Source: an uncultured Schlesneria sp. (lineage in GTDB: Bacteria > Planctomycetota > Planctomycetia > Planctomycetales > Planctomycetaceae). Taken from it: a stretch of DNA of 43,005 nt. Positions 1-8,667 of this stretch are shown piece by piece. The stretch spans positions 1 through 43,005 of the forward strand of contig CAIVEI010000079.1 in NCBI GenBank assembly GCA_903904835.1, written 5' to 3'. The position numbers and the translations under genes were made by a program. The number at the start of each line of letters is the position of its first letter. Position 1 is the first letter of the stretch. The notes below the pieces were generated by a model. That model saw only the letters and a program-made list of their open reading frames with translations, was not told the origin of the DNA and searched no databases.

Positions 1-54
1 CAAGCTGCCGAATGCCGCGCTGACAACATCAATTTGACCGCCATAGGAAATGCT

Positions 55-73
55 CATGCAAACAGTTTGCATG
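55..73. repeat. Perfect inverted repeat, 9-bp arms
   Basis: CATGCAAAC and GTTTGCATG face each other across a single A. The repeat sits downstream of the minus-strand glycosyltransferase stop, in about 140 bases at the window edge where I see no gene. It could be an operator for a gene outside the window or a transcript-end hairpin. There is no T-tract to make it a clear terminator. Confidence 0.5.
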
Positions 74-141
74 GTCTTGGCAAAATGCGCAAGCCTAATT
101 TGATGAGTATTTTAAAGGGTGCGGAAAATGGGGTTAAATGA

Positions 142-924
142 TTAGCGCGAACAACATGCCAGAGGCCGATGTCCAGAGGCTGGTGTGGATTCGCATTTCT
201 TCGTCTGAGTCAACTGCAAGGATGCCATCTCACGATCAAGCACTTCCTGGTAGTAGGCAAGTCTCCTTGCCGCGTCATCCAATGAACCACCAAACGAACG
301 CTCTTCTTCCAGATAGATCAGCGGTACAGCAAACTCAACAATCTTCATCTTTTGTGCGGCGGCCTGCACCCAAAGCTGCAGGGGCATGGCGTAACCCAGT
401 TCGGTAATTCGCAGTCTGGCAAGTGAATCAACACGATAGGCCTTGAAACCGCAGAACGCATCGGTCAGTCCCAGGCAAAACTGGTGATTCAACCATTCGG
501 TGATTTGAAGGTTGATTCGGCGTCGTTCAATGGGAGGCTCGCTGGCACCATCAAATATCTTCAAATAACGGCTACCCGAGACGATGTCGGCAGGGGCGTC
601 TTCTTGATCGAAAACTTTTGCGGCCATCTGGGGAATCAATGCCGGTTGATGCTGACCATCGCAATCAATCGTCACCAACACGTCGTACTGACCGGACAGG
701 GCATACGTAAATGCCGTTCTGAGACCTGCGCCGTAACCCTGGTTCTGCTGGTGCCGCACGACGTGCACGTCGCGCATCGATTTCAGCAGCTCTGGGGTTT
801 TATCGGATGAACCATCGTCGACAACGAGGATCTCTTTTGAGTATTTACGGACCTCAGTGATCACATCGATCACGTGACGTTCTTCATTGAACACAGGTAA
901 TGCCGTCAAAACTCGCAGGGACAT
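142..924 (-). CDS. Family 2 glycosyltransferase (dolichol-phosphate-mannose-synthase-like)
   Basis: A 260-residue GT-A fold enzyme, probably transferring a sugar from a nucleotide donor to a lipid phosphate or similar acceptor at the cytoplasmic membrane face. The N-terminus has the GT2 signature: ALPVFNEE at residues 8-15, VVDDGSSDKT near 34-43, GYGAGLRTAF near 63-72 and the metal-binding TIDCDGQH near 85-92. There are no obvious transmembrane helices, so it resembles the soluble DPM1-like type. ATG start at 924 is supported by GGGAG six bases upstream. The last 20 residues look unconserved. The acceptor cannot be told from sequence. The next gene on this strand (BatA-like) lies 283 bases upstream. 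Confidence 0.9.
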   Translation of the reverse strand: MSLRVLTALPVFNEERHVIDVITEVRKYSKEILVVDDGSSDKTPELLKSMRDVHVVRHQQNQGYGAGLRTAFTYALSGQYDVLVTIDCDGQHQPALIPQMAAKVFDQEDAPADIVSGSRYLKIFDGASEPPIERRRINLQITEWLNHQFCLGLTDAFCGFKAYRVDSLARLRITELGYAMPLQLWVQAAAQKMKIVEFAVPLIYLEEERSFGGSLDDAARRLAYYQEVLDREMASLQLTQTKKCESTPASGHRPLACCSR

Positions 925-1177
925 AAGCGACTCCCGCTATAAAAAACTGAGCCTCCGTAACAGCATCCCTGCACGCCGGGCCATGATTCTAGACCGTCAA
1001 CGCGAAGAGTCAAACCGATCGCCAGTTCCAAAAACCGTCCGGCTGCGGTGACCCACAATATCGGCGGTTTAAGACTTGCAATTCTCAAAACCGGCAGAAC
1101 CCAGAAATTTCGTTGTCATCGTCACAAGAACCTGCAATACGGATTTTGCAGTCATACCGTACAGTGCGTCGTAAAAT

Positions 1178-1191
1178 CAGGCTCGAGCCTG
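1178..1191 (-). terminator. Possible terminator hairpin after the BatA-like gene
   Basis: CAGGCTCGAGCCTG is a perfect palindrome that folds as CAGGC-TCGA-GCCTG. On the minus strand it is followed by ATTTTA, 17 bases beyond the stop of the BatA-like gene. The T-run is short, so this is a weak intrinsic terminator at best. The rest of the gap from 925 to 1207 shows nothing else I can name. Confidence 0.35.
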
Positions 1192-1207
1192 CACTCGATT
1201 TCATGCT

Positions 1208-3349
1208 TCAAGAGACAACTTGTGACTGAAGCAGGTCTCTGTTTTGCTTTGATCCAAACCAGCCCGTCAAGAACGTCTCCAGAAGCAACATGGCGATCAC
1301 AGCCACGAGAATCAACTGCCACAACTTTTGCGATTGTTCCAGCTCGACGAGTTGTAGTTGACGCTGCCGTTGGCGTTGACGCTGCGGATCGTCCGGTCTT
1401 TCGCGTCCTTTCATTTTCAATCCAAAACTTTCCAGTTGTTCCATTGTCAGTGGATTCGTTCGGCTTTCGTCGGCCGCGAGATTCACGGCGATCTGTTCCG
1501 TTCGACCAGGAACGCTTAACTGGTAGAGACCTGGCGTCGATGTTGCCTGGAATGGCGCATCGGTCGGTAACGACGATAACTCGGTTCCATCCGGAAGGCG
1601 GGCCGTTCCCGTCGCCGAAGTTTCGGCTCGCGACGTGGCAGGCCACGTTAGCGCGCTGCCTACGACCTGTCCTTCTGATCTTGGGGTGAGTTTTGTCGAG
1701 TGTTCCAGCAGGCGAAACATCAGCATCGGGAATTTTGAACTGCGAGCAAATTGGCTATCAGCCGGTTGCCAGCCAGCCGCGAAGACGATGACATTTCCCC
1801 GTTGACTCGAAAATTCGACAATCGCAGGATCGCCATCATCGAAACGGGCCAGCACACGGTCTGCGTCCTCGGTCAAGCCGGCGGCAGTTTTTTCCGATTT
1901 CGAATCGACGATGTTCAATCCTTCCAGTTTTCGATGTTTCCAGAATCGGACGCCTGTGAAGTCGCTGAATTGAGATTCTGCAAATGGAGCAAACACCGGA
2001 TCATCAAAATCGATTTCGCCGAGCATCGCATACTTGGAAACCGTGGCTTCACTCACCGAGATTCCTTCGCGTCCACATAAGGCCAGACTCGCCGCAGTTG
2101 CTTCCGGTGTTGCCGATGCGATCAACACTGTTCCGCCGTTCGACAGATGATTACGAACGATCGGCTGCACAGACTCGTCGGGCGCGGTCAACACAATCAA
2201 CGATGGTTGGGAATCTGCCGAAGCGATGTTCGCCTGGCCGGGTTCACGCAACTCGATTTTGAATCGATGTGAAGCAGCAAAAAGTCTGTCGAGATAAAAG
2301 CGTGCTCCATCGGTATCGTTCGCCGATTCAGGTCCACAATAAATGACCAAGCGTGTTTCGGGAACACTTTCGGCAACGTAAACCCGATTATCAAAGTCGT
2401 GGTCGTCACCTGTCAGCCGCAGGACTGAAGATACCAGCCCGGCGGGAAGTTTGGGCGGAAGCAGGATGCGGCTTTGACCCGGTGGAACGTAAACAGAAAC
2501 TTCGGGAGAATCATCCAGGCCCCATTTCAAACTAAACTTTTCTTTGACGGAGTCGACAGAGTTTGTCACGCGGACTCGCAAAACCTGATCTGCCGATTCC
2601 GGGTTTCGCTCAACAACCTGCAATCCCGCATTCGAGGGTGAAGTCGGGTGGGCAAGGATCAGTTCTACCGGCAAATCGTCAGGCCACTCATAACCTTGCA
2701 AAGCAACCGTTTCGGAGCCGCTTTGCAAATCACTTGCCAGCCAGATTCGCTGAAGAGCCGGCTTGGCTCGTTCCGTCTGAACTTCCTGTAACGAAGTCGC
2801 CGTCCTGATCAGTGCTTCGCCCAATTGAGTCGATTCCCATGTCGGCTTCAAATCGCTCAGTCGAGCCCTGACTAATTCTCGCCCGGCCGAAGCTTCCATT
2901 GACTTGAGTTCTTTGAAGTCAGCGACAGGAACAAACGTCCGGTCGAATCGATAGAGTGCGACTTTTGTCTGTGGCGGCAACTTTGCCATGCGCTCATCCA
3001 ATTGTCGGATCAGATCGGTCCAGACACCCTCTCGTCGCATGCTGGCGCTGGTATCAACCAGAATCGCCAGCAATTGTTCGTTCGTCGCCTCGTCAGGTTC
3101 GGTCACTGTCGCCCGCCAAAGCGGTCTCGTAAATGCGAACGCCAGCAATCCGAGCGCCGCCGCGCGAAGCAACATCAGCAACCAATGCTCGATTCGACTG
3201 CGGCTGGTGATCCGGGGTGGCGAAGGTGTCAGAAACATCAACGTTGAAAATCGTCGTTCACCACGTGGCATTCTCCGCCACATGTGAAACAGAACAGGTC
3301 CAGCGGCAGCCAGTGCACCCAGCCAATACAGTGAATAGAGCCAAGTCAT
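1208..3349 (-). CDS. BatA-like membrane protein with VWA domain
   Basis: A 713-residue protein with the N-terminal double-transmembrane module of the BatA family: helices near residues 5-23 and 55-75, separated by the basic GERRFSTLMFL-type segment. A von Willebrand A domain follows with a complete DxSxS MIDAS (D99-T-S-A-S103). A single C-terminal helix lies near 676-697, after a Gln/Arg-rich stretch. The middle region has a glutamine-amidotransferase-like look (residues about 340-560) as in many planctomycete homologues, but I see no catalytic triad. BatA proteins normally sit with MoxR and BatB; none is nearby here, so partners must be elsewhere. Likely role: envelope-associated scaffold. 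Start ATG with weak GGAT upstream. Confidence 0.85.
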   Translation of the reverse strand: MTWLYSLYWLGALAAAGPVLFHMWRRMPRGERRFSTLMFLTPSPPRITSRSRIEHWLLMLLRAAALGLLAFAFTRPLWRATVTEPDEATNEQLLAILVDTSASMRREGVWTDLIRQLDERMAKLPPQTKVALYRFDRTFVPVADFKELKSMEASAGRELVRARLSDLKPTWESTQLGEALIRTATSLQEVQTERAKPALQRIWLASDLQSGSETVALQGYEWPDDLPVELILAHPTSPSNAGLQVVERNPESADQVLRVRVTNSVDSVKEKFSLKWGLDDSPEVSVYVPPGQSRILLPPKLPAGLVSSVLRLTGDDHDFDNRVYVAESVPETRLVIYCGPESANDTDGARFYLDRLFAASHRFKIELREPGQANIASADSQPSLIVLTAPDESVQPIVRNHLSNGGTVLIASATPEATAASLALCGREGISVSEATVSKYAMLGEIDFDDPVFAPFAESQFSDFTGVRFWKHRKLEGLNIVDSKSEKTAAGLTEDADRVLARFDDGDPAIVEFSSQRGNVIVFAAGWQPADSQFARSSKFPMLMFRLLEHSTKLTPRSEGQVVGSALTWPATSRAETSATGTARLPDGTELSSLPTDAPFQATSTPGLYQLSVPGRTEQIAVNLAADESRTNPLTMEQLESFGLKMKGRERPDDPQRQRQRQRQLQLVELEQSQKLWQLILVAVIAMLLLETFLTGWFGSKQNRDLLQSQVVS

Positions 3350-3583
3350 AAAATATCCGAAGTCCGAAGACGATCATCAAACAGGAATGTTTTGCGTTCA
3401 GCAGCATACCCGACAGGCATACGCGATCCCAATCGTCACGGCCTGAGATTTCTTTCAACGTTACCCGGCAATCGGTATTTGGTTATCGTTCACACTTTCG
3501 CTGCATAACAACAACCTGGAACACGCGCCGGCCTTGCCGTCAAAATCTTCCTCTTTTCAGTGCACTCTCAGACGAGATCAAAA

Positions 3584-4414
3584 ATGCGACTTGGTTATAA
3601 CACCAACGGGACGACCGGACATCGCTGGGATCAGGCGATTGAGCTCATGGCCGAAATCGGCTATCGATCAGTCGCGATCACGGTTGACCATCATTGTCTC
3701 GATCCGTTTGCGACAAACCTTGCTGGCGAATTGAGTCGCATGCGACGGGTTTTAGAGCGTTTCGAAATGACAAGCGTCATCGAAACCGGTGCCCGTTTTC
3801 TGCTTGATCCTCGACGAAAACATGAACCAACTCTGGTGAGTCCCACAGCAGAAGCCCGGACCGTACGTGTCGACTTTCTCAAACGCTGTGTCACAATCGC
3901 CAGGGAACTCAATTCACAAGCCGTTTCGTTCTGGAGCGGGATTGTCCGCGACAACGCCGAACCAGCGGAAGCATACCGTCGACTGGCCGATGGCTGCCGT
4001 GAAGTTCTCGATGACGCAGAACCTTCTGGCATCCGCCTGGCCTTCGAACCAGAACCAGGAATGCTGGTCCAGACGTTTGACGACTACGAGCATTTACTCT
4101 CGCTGGTCGACGGACCTGGTTTCGGACTCACTGTCGATATTGGCCACGTGCACTGCCTCGAGCCGCTACCGATTTCGAACTATCTCGAAACATGGCATGA
4201 TCGAATTTTCACGATCCACATCGAAGACATGAAACGAGGTATCCACGACCACCTGCGATTCGGCGAGGGAACAATCGAGTTCGAACCAGTGTTTAAGACT
4301 CTCAAATCTCTCAACTACGCAGGAAGTCTAAACGTGGAACTGAGCCGCCACAGTCATATGGCCCCCGAAGTGATGCAGGAATCGTTTGATTTTCTAAGTG
4401 GGCTTGTAGGCTGA
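3584..4414 (+). CDS. Sugar phosphate isomerase/epimerase-like TIM barrel
   Basis: A 276-residue xylose-isomerase-like TIM barrel (AP endonuclease family 2 fold). It opens with RLGYNTNGTTGHRW. Probable metal ligands are in FEPEPGM, VDIGHVHC, FTIHIEDM and LNVELSRHSH, the normal Glu/Asp/His/Glu positions of this fold. The reaction cannot be read from the sequence; relatives isomerise or epimerise ketoses or related polyols. I chose the ATG at 3584 over a GTG eight codons upstream because MRLGYNTNG is how such proteins usually begin. It is transcribed away from the BatA-like gene; the 234-base gap between them shows no strong signal. Confidence 0.85.
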   Translation: MRLGYNTNGTTGHRWDQAIELMAEIGYRSVAITVDHHCLDPFATNLAGELSRMRRVLERFEMTSVIETGARFLLDPRRKHEPTLVSPTAEARTVRVDFLKRCVTIARELNSQAVSFWSGIVRDNAEPAEAYRRLADGCREVLDDAEPSGIRLAFEPEPGMLVQTFDDYEHLLSLVDGPGFGLTVDIGHVHCLEPLPISNYLETWHDRIFTIHIEDMKRGIHDHLRFGEGTIEFEPVFKTLKSLNYAGSLNVELSRHSHMAPEVMQESFDFLSGLVG

Positions 4415-4424
4415 TGCGAACGAA

Positions 4425-4464
4425 GAGGGGGTCGGGCGTTCAAGTTTGAATACCCTCCCCCCTC
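4425..4464. terminator. Imperfect hairpin between convergent genes
   Basis: A G-run (GAGGGGGT) at 4425-4432 can pair with the C-rich ACCCTC segment near 4452-4457. An inner TTCAA/TTGAA dyad sits at the tip. It lies between the stop of the isomerase gene and the stop of the DUF2293 gene, so a shared transcript end is plausible. It also contains one copy of the GGTCGGGCGTTCAA element described separately. Confidence 0.4.
4430..4443 (+). repeat. GGTCGGGCGTTCAA element, copy 1 of 3
   Basis: The 14-mer recurs inverted at 4555-4568, inside the 3' end of the DUF2293 gene, and with one mismatch (GGTCGGGTGTTCAA) at 34343-34356 upstream of the antitoxin gene. Three copies in 43 kb suggest a short dispersed repeat of this genome. 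Confidence 0.5.
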
Positions 4465-4495
4465 ATTGCTCCCGATCAACGCGCGAACGGTAATC

Positions 4496-5239
4496 TTATT
4501 CTAAACCCGTCGTCCGACGCGCACTAACCGGCTGTGCCGGGTCAATTTTGAAATTTGAACGCCCGACCACAGAACATAACGCCATCATCAGTGGACACGA
4601 TTTCAAAATCGGGGCACCCTGTCGATATCGCTCCAGCAGTTGATGGGATCGTTGAGCCAACATGCGCCGGACCTCCCGACGTTTGCCCTTCTCCCGGGGG
4701 ATGATCATGTTGTCGTATCCGGTCGTCTGATGACGCATCCAGGCGATGACGGCAGCCTCCGCCCGCTGTTCGACCGGAATCCGCTTCGTGCGGGCGACTG
4801 TGCCGCTTCCGACGGGAGTGGCATGTTCGGTCACTGCTTTGGCAAGTCGGTTGGCGAGATCGGCATGTGTTTCGTGAAATGCCAGGAACGTAACGACCGC
4901 CCCCAGGAAATCTTCGACGTACTCGGCCTGAACCTTTTCGCGGCGTCGGCCATCGGCCTCTTTCTTCCTGGCAAAACTTTCAGTGGATCGTTCGGCTTCG
5001 AGATCAGCACGAATCGACTCGATGGTTGCTGCCGAGGTCCAGACGCCGCGCGAGAAAACCTTGCGGCCCTTCTTTTCGGCCACGACCCAATGATCCCCGG
5101 CAGCCTTCACTCGACGAGTCAGTGCCGCGTCGCCAGGAGGCAACAGGACCCAGCCTTCCGGTGCTGTCAGTACTTTTCCATCGGCGGCTCGCACGGTGTT
5201 CGGAGAAGGGCCGGGTGTAAACGTATCGCTCATCATCAT
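4496..5239 (-). CDS. DUF2293-containing protein
   Basis: A 247-residue soluble protein. Residues about 155-205 carry the DUF2293 pattern, with AVIAWMRHQTTGYDN and a basic tail RREVRRMLAQRSHQLLERYR. The N-terminal half has a Trp-rich segment (EGWVLLPPGDAALTRRV) that reads like a small beta module. Function is unknown; DUF2293 proteins are proposed nucleic-acid binders only by inference. The last 35 residues are probably not part of the family: they are encoded across a short genomic repeat (4555-4568) and may be an extension after loss of the original stop. Its ATG shares one base with the TAA of the upstream diiron protein gene (TAATG), so the two are translationally coupled. Confidence 0.75.
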   Translation of the reverse strand: MMMSDTFTPGPSPNTVRAADGKVLTAPEGWVLLPPGDAALTRRVKAAGDHWVVAEKKGRKVFSRGVWTSAATIESIRADLEAERSTESFARKKEADGRRREKVQAEYVEDFLGAVVTFLAFHETHADLANRLAKAVTEHATPVGSGTVARTKRIPVEQRAEAAVIAWMRHQTTGYDNMIIPREKGKRREVRRMLAQRSHQLLERYRQGAPILKSCPLMMALCSVVGRSNFKIDPAQPVSARRTTGLE

Positions 5240-5811
5240 TACGACTTTCGGTGTCGACAGTATGAATTCGACTCTTTGACAGAAACCTTGTTCTCCAAAT
5301 CGACATTATTCAAACTGCTTTTCTTTCCCCAGCCGAAAATTCGTTCGAACAGTGGCAACAGCGGATTGTTTTCAAGGCTTTTCTGAAAATAGACTTCGTG
5401 TTCCTTTTCTTTCATCCCCATTTCGTACAACTCGTCATCATGGTCCGTAATCCCGACTTCGTGGAAATATCTCATCATGATGAAATACTCGCAGACATTG
5501 CCACTTTCCAGTCGTCCGGCGAAGTAGTAAGGCATGAACCAGCCAATCACGTAACAACTGAACGAGATGGTTCTACCGATGATATGATATTTGATTTCGT
5601 TGTAACGTGACGGAGGAATTTCATATTGCTGCATGATGGCGAGCACCGTTTCCCGATGTCGCCATTCGTCCAGTTCGATTTGCCTGATCGCGGCTTTCTG
5701 ATCTGGATTCTTCACCGAACCGGCATGGCCGATGTAAGCAAAGGCTGCAGCCTTCTCAGCAGAGTAGGCGAGCTGAAGCAACCTGACGAGTTTCGGATGA
5801 CACAGGTTCAA
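5239..5811 (-). CDS. Coq7/ferritin-like diiron protein
   Basis: A 190-residue all-helical protein with the ferritin-like diiron signature: E19 in the first helix (SAEKAAAFAY), E49-x-x-H52 in the second (DEWRH), acidic candidates E102/E108 in the third, and E135-x-x-H138 in the fourth (KEKEHE). This is the arrangement of demethoxyubiquinone hydroxylase (Coq7) and related carboxylate diiron oxidases. The actual substrate is unknown. The start is TTG at 5811, with AAAGG upstream and an in-frame TGA two codons before it, so no longer form is possible. It follows the small Cys protein by 10 bases and overlaps the DUF2293 gene by one base. Confidence 0.8.
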   Translation of the reverse strand: MNLCHPKLVRLLQLAYSAEKAAAFAYIGHAGSVKNPDQKAAIRQIELDEWRHRETVLAIMQQYEIPPSRYNEIKYHIIGRTISFSCYVIGWFMPYYFAGRLESGNVCEYFIMMRYFHEVGITDHDDELYEMGMKEKEHEVYFQKSLENNPLLPLFERIFGWGKKSSLNNVDLENKVSVKESNSYCRHRKS

Positions 5812-5821
5812 CGCTCAGCCT

Positions 5822-6034
5822 TTATTGTTTTTCAGTTTCTGGAGTTGCATCCGATTCGCCTGGCTGATCCGAGTGCGCAAATCCATCGCAGCGAATCATC
5901 GGCTGTGGCGGATACTTGGGATAGTTGTTCAGGCCGGTGGATAATTCACACAGCAGGAAGCGCGACCGTGCCGTGCGGACCTCTCGTCCGTTGCGGCATG
6001 TTTCGCACATCGACATTAATGGCCAGCTTGTCAT
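5822..6034 (-). CDS. Small cysteine-motif protein
   Basis: About 70 residues. From the likely start MTSWPLMSMCETC it carries CETC, then SRFLLCEL, then KYPPQPMIRCDG, giving Cys spaced as C-x2-C ... C ... C, which suggests a small metal-binding fold. I recall similar short planctomycete and proteobacterial proteins with the SRFLLC and YPPQP motifs but no assigned function. A longer frame reaches 6067 (MEDDRGIEVIR...), and ATG at 6034 is my preferred start. It is first in a unit with the diiron protein (10-base gap) and the DUF2293 protein (one-base overlap), so it may help assemble or regulate the diiron protein. Confidence 0.65.
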   Translation of the reverse strand: MTSWPLMSMCETCRNGREVRTARSRFLLCELSTGLNNYPKYPPQPMIRCDGFAHSDQPGESDATPETEKQ

Positions 6035-6158
6035 TCTAATTACTTCAATACCTCTATCATCTTCCAACCGTTTTAACGTCTGAATACGATCAGAGATCTG
6101 ACAGGTTTCGGCAAGTCACGTTCATCAAATGAATGTCACGTAAAAAGGAAGTGACAAA

Positions 6159-7436
6159 ATGAAAATCGGGTTGCAAGCATGGGGAAGTGAAGGAGACATC
6201 CAACCCTTCACGGCACTTGCGGCAGGACTCGTTAAGGCCGGTCATACGGTGACCCTGGTTGTCACGGACAATATCGGCAGGGATTACAGCGAACTTGCAA
6301 AGCGATTCGGCTACCAACTTGTGTCGGTCACTAATCCCGAAATCCCCTCAGCCGAAGCGGCGGATAAGGTCTGGCGACAGATCATCGAACTTGGCAATCC
6401 GATCAAACAGGCCGAACTCGTGATGAAATACGGGTTCGATCCTGTTGTCGGACCGATGTACGCCGCTGCCGTGAAGCTGTGTGAAGAAAACGAAGTTGTC
6501 GTCGGACATTTCTTTGTCTACCCGTTGCGCGTGGCTGCCGAGAAATCTGGCGTACCGTTGGTCACGGTCAATATCGTTCACAATTGCATCCCTTCGAAGT
6601 GGATTCGCCCCCCTGGAATCCCGGACATTGGGCGCTGGTCCTATGGCCTTGGCTGGAGACTGGTGCGGATGATGGTCAACCGGATTTTTCTTCCGCGAGT
6701 GAATTCGCTTCGTACTCGTGAAGGACTTCCGCCAGACATGGACGTTATGACTCAAACGTGGGCCTCCGACCGACTCAATCTCGTCGCCGTCAGCCCTCAA
6801 ATCTGCCAGGCGCCGCCAGACTGGGATTCGCGGCATCACGTCTGTGGTTTTCTCAATCCGCCGGCGAATTTGATCACCGACGACTTACCGGTTGGTTTAA
6901 ACGATTTTCTGACGGCAGGAAGTCCGCCGATTTACATGACGTTTGGAAGCATGCTGATCAATAATCAGGACTATCTTTCGGAAGTGGCAGAGATCTGGGA
7001 ACAGGCTGTTCGGCGTGCAGGTTGCCGCGCGATCCTTCAATTACCCTGGGGCGATTTTCCCTCAATATCTGCAAACCCGCATCTCTTTCTTGTGCGCCGT
7101 TCACCTTACAAAAAAGTTTTTCCCCGCTGTGCGATGGTGATTCATCATGGAGGAGCGGGAACAACACAGTCCACACTGCTCGCGGGCCGACCGTCGATCA
7201 TCGTTGCGCATGTGTCAGACCAATTCTTCTGGGGAAGCGAACTCGAACGATTGGGGGTTGGTGGTAAAACCCTTCAACGCAAAGGACTGACTTCCAGGCA
7301 ACTTGCCAATGGCATCCTTGATGTTCTTCGTCGCCAGGAAATGGAACAACGTGCCGTAATCATTGGGAAAAAGATGAGCAGTGAAGACGGTGTTGCAGCC
7401 GCGATTCAGTTGATCGAAAACACGTTCCATGGTTGA
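6159..7436 (+). CDS. GT1-family (UDP-glycosyltransferase-like) glycosyltransferase
   Basis: A 425-residue GT-B enzyme. The N-terminal acceptor domain opens MKIGLQAWGSEGDIQPFTALAAGL, the pattern of sterol and macrolide glucosyltransferases. The C-terminal donor domain contains VIHHGGAGTTQSTLLAGRPSIIVAH near residues 327-351, the plant-UGT-like sugar-nucleotide motif, followed by DQFFWGSELERLGVG. It likely glycosylates a lipid or secondary metabolite using a UDP-sugar. ATG start, with AAAAAGGAAG nearby as ribosome binding site. It is separate from the coupled unit on the other strand. Confidence 0.9.
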   Translation: MKIGLQAWGSEGDIQPFTALAAGLVKAGHTVTLVVTDNIGRDYSELAKRFGYQLVSVTNPEIPSAEAADKVWRQIIELGNPIKQAELVMKYGFDPVVGPMYAAAVKLCEENEVVVGHFFVYPLRVAAEKSGVPLVTVNIVHNCIPSKWIRPPGIPDIGRWSYGLGWRLVRMMVNRIFLPRVNSLRTREGLPPDMDVMTQTWASDRLNLVAVSPQICQAPPDWDSRHHVCGFLNPPANLITDDLPVGLNDFLTAGSPPIYMTFGSMLINNQDYLSEVAEIWEQAVRRAGCRAILQLPWGDFPSISANPHLFLVRRSPYKKVFPRCAMVIHHGGAGTTQSTLLAGRPSIIVAHVSDQFFWGSELERLGVGGKTLQRKGLTSRQLANGILDVLRRQEMEQRAVIIGKKMSSEDGVAAAIQLIENTFHG

Positions 7437-7533
7437 ATCTCTCGCGCCTGATTCGCTCGCTTTACGACAATAGACTTCCTTCAGGGACAGCGATTTGTTC
7501 CGTACGATCTCAACCGAAGCGAAGGAATAAATC

Positions 7534-8234
7534 TTGAGTGATCAAGCTGCTCCCGTCACTTCATCTGAACGGATCGCTTCGATTGACGTTCTTCGAGGTT
7601 TTGCCCTGTGTGGCATCTTGACGATGAACATCCTCTCGCTGGGACTTCCTGGCACAGCACGCCTCAATCCGAACGTCGCTGGTGGCTTTACAGGAATGAA
7701 CTACATGGCCTGGCTCGTCGGTTATTTTTTGTTTGATGAGAAGATGATCACGATCTTTTCAATGCTGTTCGGTGCGGGTCTTGTTTTGATGACGGATCGA
7801 ACAACTCAACATGGAAAGTCGTCCACGAATCTCTACTTTCGGCGGGTCGGCATCCTTCTCGTGATCGGCCTGATTCACGACTATCTGATCTGGGACGGCG
7901 ACATCCTCGTCTCGTATGCCCTCTGTGGAATACTGGTTTACCCTTTGCGAAAACTCTCGCCTCGAACTCTCGTGGTCGTTGGCATGCTTTTTACGCTCCC
8001 GTCTGTCCCGCTGACGGCTGCGGTCGCCGGGCTGTTTCGATCTACGGGGCCTTTGACCGAGTTCCGCTCTACGGCATCGTCGCAGCCGTCTGGTCTTTGC
8101 AACTCTGGTACAGCCCGCTGTGGCTGAAATATTTTCGTTTCGGTCCGGTCGAATTGCTATGGCGGTCAATGACGTACGGAACCATTCAAACGATGATGAG
8201 GACTCCATGGAACACATTACTCCCGCCACGCTGA
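7534..8234 (+). pseudogene. DUF418 membrane protein, internally deleted and frameshifted
   Basis: The first 165 or so residues are the N-terminal half of a DUF418 family membrane protein: IASIDVLRGFALCGILTMNI, FSMLFGAGLVLM, RRVGILLVIGLIHDYLIWDGDIL. After about position 8035 the frame turns into nonsense and stops at 8127. In the +2 frame from about 8040 the family's C-terminus appears: YGIVAAVWSLQLWYSPLWLK and FGPVELLWRSMTYG, stopping at 8234. Compared with a normal length near 400 residues, about 170-180 residues in the middle are gone. TTG start at 7534 with GAAGGA upstream. The product cannot be a working DUF418 protein. Confidence 0.8.
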
Positions 8235-8659
8235 GCGACGTTCCGCAGTTGGTCGAACTGCTGAACTTGTTGTTCACACAAGAAGCCGATTTCACTCCCA
8301 ACCGAGAGAAACAGGAACGAGGGTTAAGACTCATCATCGAGTCGGCTCACGTCGGCATCATTCTCGCCGCACGAGACGGCGATCAGGTTGTCGGAATGGT
8401 CAGCCTGTTATTCTCGATCAGTACTGCCGAAGGTGGTCCCGTCTGCTGGTTGGAAGATATGGTCGTTCGCCCCGACCGGCGCGGCGGTGGACTTGGTTCT
8501 CGGTTATTGCAGAGCGCTATCGACTATGCGCGCTCTCACAGCATCTCCCGCATCACTCTGTTGACAGACAAGCTGAATGCCGGAGCAATCCGGTTCTATG
8601 GTCGTCACGGGTTTACCGAGTCTGAAATGACGGCGATGCGGTTGATGACTGGTTCTTGA
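8207..8659 (+). CDS. GNAT family N-acetyltransferase
   Basis: A 150-residue GNAT domain. The acetyl-CoA-binding motif A is WLEDMVVRPDRRGGGLGSRLLQSAI (R/Q-x-x-G-x-G/A type), followed by ITLLTDKLNAGAIRFYGRHGF, the typical motif B with the helix that contacts CoA. The substrate is not predictable. I chose ATG 8207 (GATGAGG about nine bases upstream) because 29 upstream codons in this frame lie in the tail of the broken DUF418 gene. Its start therefore overlaps the DUF418 remnant out of frame, a sign that the deletion brought the two close. Confidence 0.85.
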   Translation: MEHITPATLSDVPQLVELLNLLFTQEADFTPNREKQERGLRLIIESAHVGIILAARDGDQVVGMVSLLFSISTAEGGPVCWLEDMVVRPDRRGGGLGSRLLQSAIDYARSHSISRITLLTDKLNAGAIRFYGRHGFTESEMTAMRLMTGS

Positions 8660-8667
8660 TGCGGCAG

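Noticed and set aside
1048-1689. Long plus-strand frame across the BatA-like gene end
   Set aside because: It is antisense to the clearly coding BatA-like C-terminus and has no family-like content.
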